From the NCBI GenBank assembly GCA_029747585.1, contig JAPEVF010000212.1, positions 1-64,000 of the forward strand: DNA of 64,000 nucleotides, given 5' to 3'. Origin of the DNA: Pleurotus djamor (taxonomy: Eukaryota; Basidiomycota; Agaricomycetes; Agaricales; Pleurotaceae). Below the pieces are notes generated by a model. The model made no database searches. It saw nothing but the letters and a program-made list of their open reading frames with translations, and was not told the DNA's origin. Made by a program: the position numbers and the translations under genes. This document shows, piece by piece, positions 47,428 through 61,580 of the stretch. Within the stretch, counting starts at the first letter, position 1. Every line of letters starts with the position of its first letter.

Positions 47428-49680
47428 ATGTCGACGATTGCTGCTACCTGGACCCTAAACGTCGCTGGTCTTCCTCAGATCAAAGCTGAGTCGAAAACCG
47501 AAACTTCCTCCGCCCATGATTCGCCTCAGGAAGTCATCTATGGCGTCGACACTCGAGAACGCACTAATGCCTTGGACTATGGAGATGGCGGCAAATATCG
47601 CTGTAGGTGGCCTTTATCGTCGCAGAGTTTACTCTAAAAACGTCCCATAGCCATTGTAAAGCTCCAATCCAGGTTTGAGGGTCTAAACGGCGACGTCTGG
47701 ATAATGGGAACGGGATGGCTTGTGTCCCACGACACCCTCGTTACTGCTGGCCATCTCGTCTTCGATCACACCCACAGTTATGGCGGTTGTACACAGATCA
47801 AATGCTTCATCGGGTACGATGGAGCCGAATCTGTGACCAAGCCTGGTTCTGGTGTTCAATTCCGCTATGGTCGCTACATCGCCACGCCCCAGAAATGGAC
47901 ACAGCAAGTTGGTGGACACCTCCACGATGTTGCCTTCGTCAGAGTTCACAAGCCTTTTACGGGGAACCTCAACGTTTTCAGTTTCATCGACACTCAGCCT
48001 TCTGCTAGAGTCGTTCTTGGTGTTGTTGGGTATCCTGGCGACAAGCTAGTCAGAGGGGAGAGAGGCGCGCAAATGTACTCGGAATTCATGAGGATTACGT
48101 ATGGTCTTGCCGAAAACCCATCACACATGATCTCGTACGACCTATTTGGCGGCCAGTCTGGTTCACCGATCATTGCGAAAACTAAGGATGGGTCGTTGGT
48201 CATCGGTACCCACTGCTGCCAAGACGGCGGGTCTGGCAGAAGCTTAGGAAGCTCTATCGGCGGGAAATGGGGAAACCCGTATACGAAGTACCTCGACTTG
48301 TTCAAACGACAAGCAAACTTCGTTCCTCAAATCAATACGATTCAGTACATTTCCCTCGATTCTGCGTCGACCCTTCGTCGGACCTTAAGCTCCACCTCCA
48401 TTAGTCTATCCAGCCCTCGGTTATCGCCTCCGATCGGTGAAAACTACATCGTAGAAGGCTTTCTTGATGTACTCAAAGCGATTGCGCGAGTTGGTTCAAC
48501 GACCGTTACACCAGGTGCCCCATTCCTCGGACCCATTGGCTCTTCCGTAGCGCCTGTAGCGGGTGCGCTACTAGGAGCCATCGTTGAGAAGACCTCATCC
48601 ATCTCCAATTCGCCTAATTGTCCCGCCACTCCCGGTGCTGCAGAAAGAGCCATCCTAGCCGAATCGTCGCTCCAGGCTGTTTTAAATCTTTACGAGCGCA
48701 GCCCCGACCATCCGATTGTTCAGACAATTCTGTCCAGCATGTCGAAAGAGTACATGTATCATGCACCTGAAGTTGGCCCGATCGCAATCAAGCTGGCCAC
48801 ACATTTGACGGAATGCGCTTTCGATATCGTCGCGTTCAAGTTTGCTATGGCTTTGGGGGTTTCTGGGTCTGGAGAACCCATGCCAGAGCTTGTTCGACAG
48901 CCCTTGACTGGTATGGCTTCGCCCGAAGGTACCGTTACGGAAGATGCGTTCTTTCAGGGACTCCGTAGTGCAATTGTTCCTGTTTCTGGTGTCGAAGACG
49001 GCGCCTTCAATTTCGTAGGTCATCTAATCACTATGGCCGCCAAAACCACGATACCTCTTGTTTCTCATGACGCGAAATCTGCCATTGTGGACATATCTCC
49101 TCACCTGCTCTGCGCTCCCAATGTTGAATTAGCTTCCCCTCCTGCCACGAACATGAGCGCCGCCACGCAGTCTACATCGAAACTTGTGTTCCAGCGCGCC
49201 CTGATGGCAGATGTGGCGCTTTCTGCTCTCAGAAAATTACCTCGATATCAACTTGATCACCTCGCCTTCAAAGAAAGCGGGCGATCACATACGGAGGGAA
49301 TATTCGTTTCCATCAAGCATGCAGCGCAGGAAATTGGACCGTACGTCCTGGTGGTTGCTCAGACCGCTATTCAACGCTTCGCACCCACTCTTGTCGACGC
49401 AGCGGCGTCTATGCTCAAGGAGAGGCTCTCGGATTCGACTGGGAGTACGACTACTAGCCCTCTTGTGTTGCCCCAATCGGTTCGGGCGTTGGAACGGAAA
49501 CCTGCTCCTACCAGCATTACGAGCCCTCCATTGACGCCCCGTCGCGAATATTGGCTTCCTTCCACCCCTCCTTCGAAGCTTTCGTCTCCTCGGAGGATAC
49601 TCAAGAGACCACCGAGCCTTGCCTACTTGCGGGACGACTCTTCTCATACCTCTGATGGATTATTTTCCCTTTCGGAGTGA
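47428..49680 (+). CDS. V8-like serine protease fused to a hydrophobic repeat region (paralogue B)
   Basis: Two exons (47428-47602, 47651-49680) give 734 aa. The single intron is in the same place and phase as in paralogue A. The leader ends in EVIYGVDTRERTNAL, and the triad is conserved: VTAGHLVFD, HDVAFVRVHKPF and FGGQSGSPIIAK. The C-terminal region repeats the same plan: VEGFLDVLKAIARVG, then APFLGPIGSSVAPVAGALLG, VEDGAFNFVGHLITMA and TEGIFVSIKHAAQEIG. Conserved Glu-Gly (or Glu-Asp-Gly) begins each repeat. V8-type enzymes cut after Glu, so these positions could be processing sites; this is inference. No TATA box was seen. The family is S1B-like by motif only, and substrate specificity needs a structure or assay. 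Confidence 0.85.
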
Positions 49681-49880
49681 CTTCTTCCTGGACTCAGTCC
49701 TTTGAGTCCGTTGTAGAGTAGGCTCCTTACCCGCATTATTGTACAACATACCAACATCACATCGTAAAATGTTCTCAAAGTTTTCTTCATCTGATTCTGG
49801 GCTACGACTAAATACTGGTTTCTTAATTCCTTATCTTCGCTCGCAGCCTCTGGGCTTGCTTTCATTTGATTTTCAAGATT

Positions 49881-50281
49881 TCACCTCCTTCCTGCGCTTT
49901 GGCTAGGGCAAACCCCAATGACGGTCAGCGGGACACGTAGTTTCACGCTCTAGCTTACCCGTGTGCTTGGGTCCTATTATGCCCCGAGCTGGTAGGAGTA
50001 TTGGTATTGTAGGTATTGAAACGTCCACCATTATTCCCGCCGCTGATAGTGCCGCTGAAGGTATCTCCCGCGATTTGAGTCAGACTGCCAAAGAAGTTCT
50101 GCATTCAATCACAGTCATGTAGCGAACTTGGAGTCAAACTTGCCCGCTGACTACTGGTGCCCTTCGAGTGGTAGACGCGTTGTTGGTATTGGTGCCTATT
50201 CACAGCCAACTATTCAGCGCAATCCGATGCAGGAAGTTGTTGGAATGACTTACTATTTCCTCTGTCTCTGTTTGAATCCAT
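49881..50281 (-). CDS. Small GDxFxG-motif protein, copy 0 (no coiled coil)
   Basis: Four minus-strand exons (50281-50254, 50195-50140, 50098-49959, 49902-49881) give 81 aa with consistent phases. The core reads AGDTFSGTISGGNNGGRFN, the same Gly/Asn-rich motif as the four copies at 59-63 kb, here followed by a polar Thr/Asn tail and an early stop. The coiled coil of the other copies is absent. A TATA box sits 52 bp upstream. The upstream block at 50461-50640 is an inverted copy of the block upstream of copy 4. The second intron needs a weak donor (gtttga), so the exon 2/3 junction is less certain. Function unknown. Confidence 0.6.
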
Positions 50282-50332
50282 GCTGTGAATCGAGTACAAG
50301 TTGTGATACCCCGGAGAATGGCTTGAGTATAA

Positions 50333-50340
50333 CTTATATA
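50333..50340 (-). promoter_or_regulatory. TATA box of copy 0
   Basis: Minus-strand tatataag, 52 bp upstream of the start codon at 50281. Its position matches the TATA boxes of the other family members. Confidence 0.6.
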
Positions 50341-50460
50341 TGTGAGCTACGTGAGATATTTGCGACCTTAAGGTGCTCCTCCTCAAGCGCGTTACTGACA
50401 TACGGGACACAAGTCCCGTTTATGGGATGAATGGAAGGAGGAGATGGTACTCAACAGCGC

Positions 50461-50640
50461 TAGTTTCGAGGCCTCGTGTCCGCCTTGAACCCGGGATGCG
50501 AGTCTTCTGAAGCCTGACGGAGCGCTGAGGTAGCTGATAAGGTTCCGTGGTCCCTTTGTTGTCAAGCTAAGGGAGTAGGTGAGGCTTCAAGAAGACGCCT
50601 GTGGGGATCTGCTGACGAAGTGGGTCTGGGAATGGAGGAG
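50461..50640. repeat. Inverted copy of the region upstream of motif gene copy 4
   Basis: About 180 bp that, as reverse complement, align with 62375-62568 at roughly 80% identity by eye. Shared words include cctcgtgtccgccttgaacc, gtagctgataaggtt and gatctgctgacga. It lies 180-360 bp upstream of copy 0, the same distance as its partner from copy 4. Confidence 0.75.
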
Positions 50641-51427
50641 ATAGAGGGTAGCAGCATCTATTCTGAGAGCATTGAGGGGGTTCATACGCTTGTGTATTGA
50701 TAAGCTATAGTAGTTGGGGGTTGTAAAGGTACTTACTTATCGTTGTATGTTTGGGCGTCGGAGCGAACAGTTTGGATAGCGATCTCCGGCAAGCCAGTTT
50801 CAACTTGTTTGAACTCAGCGAGGCACCATGTTCGGCTGTCCAACTCTCTCTTTCAGTCGCCGCGGCGGAGGGCAAGTGGGGAGGAGAAGACTCTGAAATT
50901 TTCATTTATAAGCGAGGTTGCCCTCACGTCGACGTCCACCAATCTACGGTACCCACAAAGTATGTAAACTACACATTGGCCCCCAGCAGACTGAAGTGTC
51001 AGAGTCTTGCTCCGGTGTAAAAAGAACCGTCCCGTAGCAAACACTGCTGAATTCAAACGGGCCCGAAGGGCTGTCGTTGAGATGGGGAAAGCTCGAATGA
51101 ATCGAGTGGACCTGAAAGAACCTGAAGGGGCGTTGGATGCTGTAGGACGAGGGAAGGAGAACTCCAGCTTCGTAATGCAGCACTGTTGAGACATGGAGGA
51201 CATTGTAGATGAGATCTTGAGAGGGTGTCGTGGAAGCGCGTCGTTTTGGCACCCATCTTAAAAGATGGAGAGGTAACTGCGAGGCTGAAGATGGAGAGGC
51301 CATGTCCATGTAACGAGTCGTACTCCGAAGATGAGTCAGCAAATCTGGCGGCAACAGCCGGTGAGGTGTCTCACGCATCCCAAAAAGGATTGCATGGGAC
51401 CTTGCCCAAATCTAGAACCCAACGCTC

Positions 51428-52771
51428 ATGCCTATCGGTTTCAAGCCTCAACGTCTACCACGCCCGTCTGAAGATACAGAAGTTCAGCGCAAACTATCCG
51501 AATCCCCCGACGATACTACGGAGGCATATGGCGTTTGTAAAGAATTCGAGGATCATTGCTTGAACAGTTCAGGGAACCCAACCGACGTCGCCGCCGCCAT
51601 AGCATCTGCCCGAGTGTTGGGCTATCTGCTCATCTATCTACCTCTGGCGGCTGTGGCCGAGGTCACTCGCTCAATCCAATCGTGCAACGAGGATTATGGT
51701 CAACTGCGTCGGCTGGGGGATGCGTTTGTCAACTGGTTCATACGTGCATGTAAGTACAGTGCTCCGCCACTCAAGTGATCAAACTCAACTGCCCTCAGTT
51801 AGGAAAAACAAAGGGAGAACACCCCTTCCATCCAGCCACCCCAGCCGCCCTTCTTTCGACGTAGACCGAAGATTGCTGAAGGTTTCAATAAAAGAGGCGC
51901 CGAAAGACCATAGCACGGCAAAGGCTCTAGTTTAAGTTACGTTGACGAGCATTCTTTTATCTTGGCTGTGACTGATTGTGTAATATAAACAGGCCCTCGA
52001 GCGCGACGGTTACAGATGCCAGGTTTCTGGGATCTACGACAAGTTGGTAAAAACGAAGTTGGGGCCCCGAAAGACCAGTTGACCGGCTATGGTTACCTTG
52101 TCAGTACAGAATGTGCTCACATTATTCCCGAATCTACCTATTTCGGTGTTGGCAAGACAAATGAAGGCAACAACAAGGTATGGGCGTGCATCTTGACCCG
52201 GTGTATGAGTTAATTGATGTGCGACTGTCCTATAGAGAGACTATGCGGCATCGGTGTTGGCTGTTCTGCAATGCTTTAGTTACGATGTCGAAAAGCTGAA
52301 CGGTGCCAATGTGCACTTGTTGACCAATGTGATCACCCTAGAGCACAATGTCCATCATGCCTTTGATACATTGCAGCTCTGGTTGGAGGCTACAGTGCGT
52401 ATTATATTTACTTTCTAGGAACGTCAGCTCTCGACTCACAATCTTGCAAGGACACTCTAAACCACTATCGTATCGGTGCTGTCAGTCCGGATGATATCCC
52501 ACCAGGAAAATCGTTGGTGACCTTCAGTACAACTGAGGAAGATCTTCCACTTCCATCTGCGGAACTCCTTGCGTTGCACGCCGCTTGTGCAAAAGTGGCC
52601 AATTTGTCGGGTGCGGCTGAATATCTTGATGATGTTGAACGCCGTTCAAGGGAGTTAAAAGTGTTGGCTTCTGATGGAGGTTCGGCTGCAGTTTTAGAAT
52701 ATGCGATTGCGGGCCTTGTGGGTGGTGAAATCCAGGTCGGGGCATCAACCCAGTCCACCACTGAGCCCTGA
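51428..52771 (+). CDS. HNH_2-type nuclease domain protein
   Basis: Six exons (51428-51749, 51799-51929, 51993-52042, 52105-52177, 52236-52394, 52451-52771) give 351 aa. An N-terminal helical region precedes the nuclease module: ALERDGYRCQVSG, ECAHIIPEST with the catalytic His, NGANVHLLTNVITLEHNVHHAFD with the Asn and the metal-binding His, then LQLWLEAT and a conserved C-terminal segment LPLPSAELLALHAACAKV. This is the HNH_2 (PF13391-like) architecture that is expanded in Agaricomycetes. The role is unknown; a DNA endonuclease activity is expected from the motif. An intron inside the nuclease domain uses donor gttggt. The 5' limit is uncertain since no upstream stop was analysed beyond the first exon. 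Confidence 0.85.
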
Positions 52772-53668
52772 TTCCTGAACCACGGAGAGCGTCGCACAAG
52801 CTTGACCGCAAACGGCAAGGCAGATATCCTGCGATGTCAACAAGGGTTCGTGGTAGGTGTGCGTTACAGTGTGCGGAGCAAGTTGCAAAAGGCCCGAGTC
52901 CAAACGGTATGGCCATCCCCCCGGGAAGAGAATATGGACGCAACGTATGCGCTTCTCTACGGCGGTGTGCTAGAGAGACAGAGGTGAGAGACGGAAGGTA
53001 GACACTAAGATAGGTGGCGCAAGCGAATCAGCACCAGTGAGCACATTTCCCCCCTCACCCTCTCCCGCACTCGTACCCCTTCGAACTCCCTTCTCTATGC
53101 TCATTGTATTCGTCTTTAGCCAGCTCAGAGATAGCCCTATGGCCTCTCGAGCCACCCGATAGACTTTCTCTTGCGATGGTGTGTACTTTTCCATCTCTTT
53201 CGTTGATCTTTGATTGACCTTTTTCTTTCTTTTTCTTAGGTATCGTCTCCTCTGACTTAGCAATCCTTTGCGAGCGACGATGCACACGCATGATACCTAC
53301 TGGAATAGCTGCGACGAAGGAAGCAGCTATGGATTTGGGAGGTTGGAAGGTTCAAAGCAGGANTTTTTTGGGCGGTTCGAGTTCGTGCAGGTCTCTCGGA
53401 AAGGGAGCTTTGGGGGAGCTTATACGACGGAGCTCGAAGATAGCAACACGACAATTCTACCACCACCAAATTTTTCCAGCGGTTACCTGCCCCCCAGCGG
53501 AGCGCCAAGAGCGTTGATGTTGCAAGAATACAATAGGAGTATCAAAATATAAAATAGAGGACCTCCAGAGTGATGAGAGGGAAGATATGGAAGCGGTGGG
53601 CGATGCCGTCTTGTTATGCCCAGTGAGACAATTTCTAGGCAAGGACGATGACATGCTCACCAATTTAA
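52772..53668. other. Intergenic, 0.9 kb
   Basis: Contains one arm of an inverted repeat (52920-53020) and an N before a T-run at 53363. A Lys-rich minus-strand open frame at 53055-53291 (RRSQRIAKSEE) is not accepted. Confidence 0.4.
52920..53020. repeat. Inverted repeat, left arm
   Basis: The reverse complement matches 54218-54315 at about 90% over roughly 98 bp, e.g. shared tagcacaccgccgtagagaa and gcgccacctatctt. The arms flank about 1.2 kb that includes the hypothetical gene at 53669. Confidence 0.8.
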
Positions 53669-54079
53669 CTAGCCGATGAAAGCTATCTCGTACCATCGGG
53701 GTATCTCGTCTCCCAGTCCCAATTCTTTTCGCATGTGTACGGCTTGCTCGTGGTTGACGTAGGTATGTTTGGAACCTGTCTTAGCATTGCGATGGCCAAT
53801 GACAATGATTGGTTTCTCCCAGCCATCGACAAGGCCGAGGACAGGCCTACGCCACTGGAGGTGATAATCTTGGAACTTCAATTGGCAGTACATATTGACC
53901 TGCATGTAACCGTCGATCGGCAGATAAGGTACATGTTCGGCTGTAGGATTTGGGTCGAATTGAAGAGCAACCTCCTCGGCGACTTTGTCGGAAAGGACGA
54001 AGCCGTAGACATGTGTGGCACCGTCGGGTTGAGGAGGCTGGATGTAGTTTGGGCGAAGGGGGATTGGCAGTAATGACAT
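53669..54079 (-). CDS. Hypothetical 136-aa protein
   Basis: One exon from Met 54079. The sequence is protein-like, with aromatic residues and prolines (MSLLPIPLRPNYIQPP, MYCQLKFQDYHLQWRRP, PIIVIGHRNAKTGSKH), and no signal peptide or membrane span. I do not recognise it. It lies between the arms of a 100-bp inverted repeat, so it could belong to a small duplicated or mobile segment. Confidence 0.45.
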   Translation of the reverse strand: MSLLPIPLRPNYIQPPQPDGATHVYGFVLSDKVAEEVALQFDPNPTAEHVPYLPIDGYMQVNMYCQLKFQDYHLQWRRPVLGLVDGWEKPIIVIGHRNAKTGSKHTYVNHEQAVHMRKELGLGDEIPRWYEIAFIG

Positions 54080-55059
54080 GGTGCAGCGACGACGATGATT
54101 GTCTGAGAGAGAGAGAAGGGGATGTCACAGCCACCATCACGGCTTCCTCGGACTTTCCGATCTCTTCTTGGCATTCCATAACTACTAAACTAGCACCAGT
54201 ACTCGAAACTGCCAGTGCGCCACCTATCTTGTCTCTACCTTGCGTCTCTCACCTCTGCTCTAGCACACCGCCGTAGAGAAGCGCATACATTACGTCCATG
54301 TTCTCTTCCCTTCATCTCACGTATCAACCTCACTACATGGTTTTTTGTACGCCTTCTACGCTGGATATATATGAACACAAATGATATAAGTCTACTCTTC
54401 CTCGTATAGTGCGACGAATGGATGTAGGACGTCGACGCTGTGAAAAGGAGGGGAAGTTGACCGAGTTCCTTCGATGGGCTTCTCCTTCAATCCGCAGCCA
54501 TCTTGCCTCCCATATTAGTGAGTATGTCCATCCGCCGACCGACATGCGTGCCCTTCAAGCCAGATAGCCACGGTAAGACGAGCGAAGAAACCTTTCGGCG
54601 TGAAAATAGCAGCGACAACAAGAAGGACGGGAAAATGCTGACTGCCTGCGACGCCGAACGTCCACCACGCTTGCGGTCTCCTCCTCGTAAGAATTACAAC
54701 TCTTTTCTACGTCTGAGAAATCGAGTGGCTCAACGTATAGCCTTCTCGCTCTGCGCGTACGTCCCAACGTCTTGGACGTGTTCTTTGAATGCCCTGTTCC
54801 ACATAGGTCCCAAGAAGAGACATTTTACTAAGTAAATGGGAAGGCTATGGAGAAGCATACGCTAGCATACAGCATAGCACTCATCCCCGCTAGCAATACA
54901 TAGTGCAACGGGGTCAAATGAAAGGTTGAACGGTACTCTGGATGGTCTTAGGAGACCCCTGAACAGTTAGGCGCACGTCGCTGTTGGCGCCGAAAATCTG
55001 ACTCTGTCAGAGTCCTAACAATCCCCGAAATTTCCTGAAACCTCACAAATGCACTCGAT
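54080..55059. other. Intergenic, 1.0 kb
   Basis: Contains the right inverted-repeat arm (54218-54315). A 110-aa plus-strand open frame at 54503-54835 has no supporting feature. The end is the promoter of PRP2. Confidence 0.45.
54218..54315. repeat. Inverted repeat, right arm
   Basis: Partner of 52920-53020, in opposite orientation. The differences are small indels and transitions. Confidence 0.8.
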
Positions 55060-58816
<3,757 letters not shown>

Positions 58817-59085
58817 GCGTATCTTTTTTATCGTAGCTCACATTTCTTCGCGCTGTGTATATTATGCTTTAAATTGCTAATTTGTGGTATGATGTCTTGC
58901 TGTAGGCGCCCTTGGAAAGCCACACCCCGTCGTCTCCGAGATTGATTTTTTCATCTCCATCCTGTTATCAAGGCTCACAATCTTATCTCGAATGATAAAC
59001 CCTAGATACGCACCGCTTCCTCGTGCCTTTGTAGCCCTGCATATCCGATTCCATGCTGCTTTGTGTCTTTGTGGGTCTCCGACGC

Positions 59086-59092
59086 ATAAATA
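59086..59092 (+). promoter_or_regulatory. TATA box of motif gene copy 1
   Basis: ataaata about 62 bp upstream of the start codon at 59154. The same element and spacing occur at copy 3. Confidence 0.6.
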
Positions 59093-59153
59093 CTGGCCTT
59101 GAGCAGGGATTCTACGTTTACCGTTCAACAGCCACACTCAACACATTCGCAAC

Positions 59154-59717
59154 ATGTCTAACAACAGAGGCCGCATCAGTAGGTTCATTCATGAGATGGG
59201 TGTCCTAGCCACTCACGACTTGTCCAGCAACCGGAAACGGCGCTTCCTTTGGAAGTGGGCGTGCCGGCGACGCTCATAATTCCTACAACACCAGCAGGTA
59301 TATTCTATATGAAGCTTTGGAAGTCGCATCTTCACTGATCACCTTCTCCCCGTATGAAAGCCACAATACGTATGAAGGTGATACCTTCAGCGGTCGTATA
59401 ACTGGTGGCAACATAGGCGGACGGAACAACAGCAACACTGTCTACAATAACCGGCCCAACCCATACACCGCGGACTGTAAGCTAGTCTCTGCTTCCGATC
59501 TCCCGGCTGACAATTGAAAGAACTGATTTTCAATTCGTCTTTCATAGCGGAAGCGATGGAGAAAGAGCTGGAACGTCTGAAGGCACAACTGGCTGAGAAG
59601 AAGGCCCGTGCCGCCGATAGATCCAAGAAGGAGAAACTGCGGAAGGACCTGGAGGCCGTGCAGAAAGAGCTCGAAGTGTACGAAGATGCGGAAGAAGACG
59701 TTCCGAAGTATCTCTAG
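59154..59717 (+). CDS. Small GDxFxG-motif protein, long form, copy 1
   Basis: Four exons (59154-59178, 59228-59297, 59361-59476, 59548-59717) give 126 aa. Exon 2 encodes a first Gly/Asn-rich unit (TGNGASFGSGRAGDAHNSYN), and exon 3, exactly 116 nt, encodes the core EGDTFSGRITGGNIGGRNN. The last exon encodes a charged coiled coil with heptad-like leucines (EAMEKELERLKAQLAEKKA). No signal peptide or membrane span. The two Gly/Asn units look like imperfect repeats of each other, as in two-repeat amyloid-forming domains; this is inference. It follows PRP2 on the same strand at 337 bp. Copy 3 is its closest paralogue. Confidence 0.75.
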
Positions 59718-60123
59718 CAATTATTATCATTGTATCTGCATACACACGGAACCTTTCCCATCAAAGTTCGAGATGAGGGACAGCCTGTAAGGGCAATCGA
59801 TCCTCTGAGATTCGACGTTCAGCGGGTTATCCTTCAAGAAGTCTGTTGGATCTTTGTGCGTCCACTTAATGCCTCGTGTTTGTCCACAACATCACAACGA
59901 GGTGGGCCAGGAGGCCTTACCGACTGCGCCGGTGGTCTGACATGCTTCACAAAATCCTTGGGTGACATCTTCGAGGCCGGCATGAGGCTTCATTATTGGC
60001 GCCATCGATCGATCTACGACTACGTCTGTTGCCAGAACGAAACCACCTGGTGTTCACGTACATTGACAGACATATATAAGTAGCTGTAGCTACCTGAGCC
60101 ACGGCCCACTCATATCTCACATC
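59718..60123. other. Intergenic, 0.4 kb: promoter of copy 2
   Basis: The segment near 59945-60010 resembles the end of the block upstream of copy 4 (cttcacaa, gaggcttc, ttggcgcc in order). No gene seen. Confidence 0.45.
60073..60079 (+). promoter_or_regulatory. TATA box of motif gene copy 2
   Basis: tatataa 51 bp upstream of the start codon at 60124. Confidence 0.6.
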
Positions 60124-60609
60124 ATGCAAAACAAAGCAAGACCGAACGGTAAGAGGCTCACAAACATGGTGGCGTTGACGATCACCCAATGAGCTAGGGG
60201 AGAGATCAAAGGCCAGCAAAGAGTATCACACTTATCGGGAGGCTCACAATGGGTGCGTCAAGCCATAGGCTTAGATTTGAATGATAAATCAATATGGAAC
60301 TTCCTCACAGTGTGACACACTACGACGGGGATACTTTCAGCGGCACCATAAGTGGCGGGAATAACGGCGGACGGCAAAATGCTTACAACAGTTATACCTG
60401 GGGGAGAGACGAAGATGAAGAGACAAGTACGCTTGAACACTGCCTCGGATGTGGTTCTCCGTTGACATTACTTTTCACCTTGGAATTTAGTCAAAGTATT
60501 GGAGGAAAGGCGAGAGCAACTTCTGGCTGTTAAAAGGGCTGAGGAGGAAAAGGCTAGAAAAAAGCATCTTCAGGAAGAAATCGATGCTCTCGAGGCGGAA
60601 GGATACTAG
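60124..60609 (+). CDS. Small GDxFxG-motif protein, short form, copy 2
   Basis: Four exons (60124-60148, 60198-60252, 60311-60426, 60491-60609) give 104 aa. The first two exons encode a basic, polar leader (MQNKARPNGERSKASKEYH) instead of the Gly/Asn unit of the long forms. Exon 3 is again 116 nt and encodes DGDTFSGTISGGNNGGRQN followed by an acidic stretch DEDEE. Exon 4 encodes a coiled coil (KVLEERREQLLAVKRAEEE). Its closest relative is copy 4. Every phase and splice site is standard. Confidence 0.72.
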
Positions 60610-61094
60610 ATGAGAATGAGAGCTCGAATGCAACAATTCCAGTCCGAAGTTACCCAGGGGGACACAGGGGCTGCGAAAGAATAAGGACGGTCGAGCGCGG
60701 GCGCTCATTTCAACCGACCACTGGCACAACAAGCAACCACATTCTCTGCGTTCCAAGGCCTTCAAAGTCCCTCAATCACGGTGCAACCTGGGAACTTGCT
60801 GGAAATTCTAACCTTTTCTGACTGAGCTGCCTCGACTTGCGAAGACATCTTGAGAAAGATTTCACCTCACTCACTGCAAACCTTTGACCCATCTCAAGTT
60901 GGTGGTGTGTTCTCCATGCTTGTTGTCTGGTCGTACCTTCTGCACAGTCCAAAAACTTGAAAGTGGTAAGCACCTGTACAGGCCTTTCATTGGCTCTACT
61001 CTCATCACCACCCACTACCAGGCAAGTCGGTTCGTAGTGAGCGGTTGCGACTCACGTCGAAGTATTAGTTGAACCTAATGAAACCCTCTACACG

Positions 61095-61242
61095 GTTGGT
61101 TCTTGATGTGGTGTGATAGTACACATTCCCTTCGGGGAAAGAATCTCCCGTGCCCTTCGCAGCTACACCCCATGACCTCAAGCCCACAGACCTCGAGGAC
61201 CAGCTATCGGCGACAAAAGACGCCCAAAGCTGTAGGATTGAT
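61095..61242 (+). pseudogene. Degenerate duplicate of the last PRP2 intron and exon
   Basis: Aligns with about 58640-58790: the end of exon 10, the last intron and exon 11. Shared words include cgcag followed by caccccat, gacctcgag and ggcgacaa. The frame is broken by indels and early stops, so it is non-coding. It sits about 420 bp before copy 3, as the true PRP2 end sits about 440 bp before copy 1. Confidence 0.75.
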
Positions 61243-61537
61243 CAAAAGCTTGGTACCGAAGCTGCTTTTGGATTGCAGTTTGCGTTCTATTCCAGGTTTT
61301 ACAATGGGTAACCGCTGACTCAAGTCGCGGTGTGTTCTCTCTGTCGCCGATAGAAGAGCTCAGATACCAGACAGTACCCGTTCATTCACGCCATCGAGTT
61401 TCAGACGTTAATAGATCACTCAGATAAGCGCTTCGTACACCTTCTCGTGTCCCTGTGGGCATGGCTGTGGCACATTTGCCGTTCCTTTTCGTTATCTGTT
61501 CCGGTGCTTCGACTCATGGCTCCCTCTGTCTTCGATG

Positions 61538-61545
61538 TATAAATA
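61538..61545 (+). promoter_or_regulatory. TATA box of motif gene copy 3
   Basis: tataaata 36-43 bp upstream of the start codon at 61581. Confidence 0.6.
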
Positions 61546-61580
61546 CAGCGGGCTCGAATAATCACACTCAAACTCACAAC

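Larger units (their letters stand above)
50282..51427. other. Intergenic, 1.1 kb
   Basis: Holds the copy 0 promoter and the duplicated upstream block (50461-50640). A 60-aa open frame at 51007-51189 (basic, Lys/Arg/Glu-rich) looks faintly coding, but I could not link it to an exon. Confidence 0.4.
60610..61580. other. Intergenic, 1.0 kb, with remnant of PRP2 3' end
   Basis: Holds the degenerate PRP2 exon copy (61095-61242) and a promoter resembling that of copy 1. Nothing else recognised. Confidence 0.6.
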
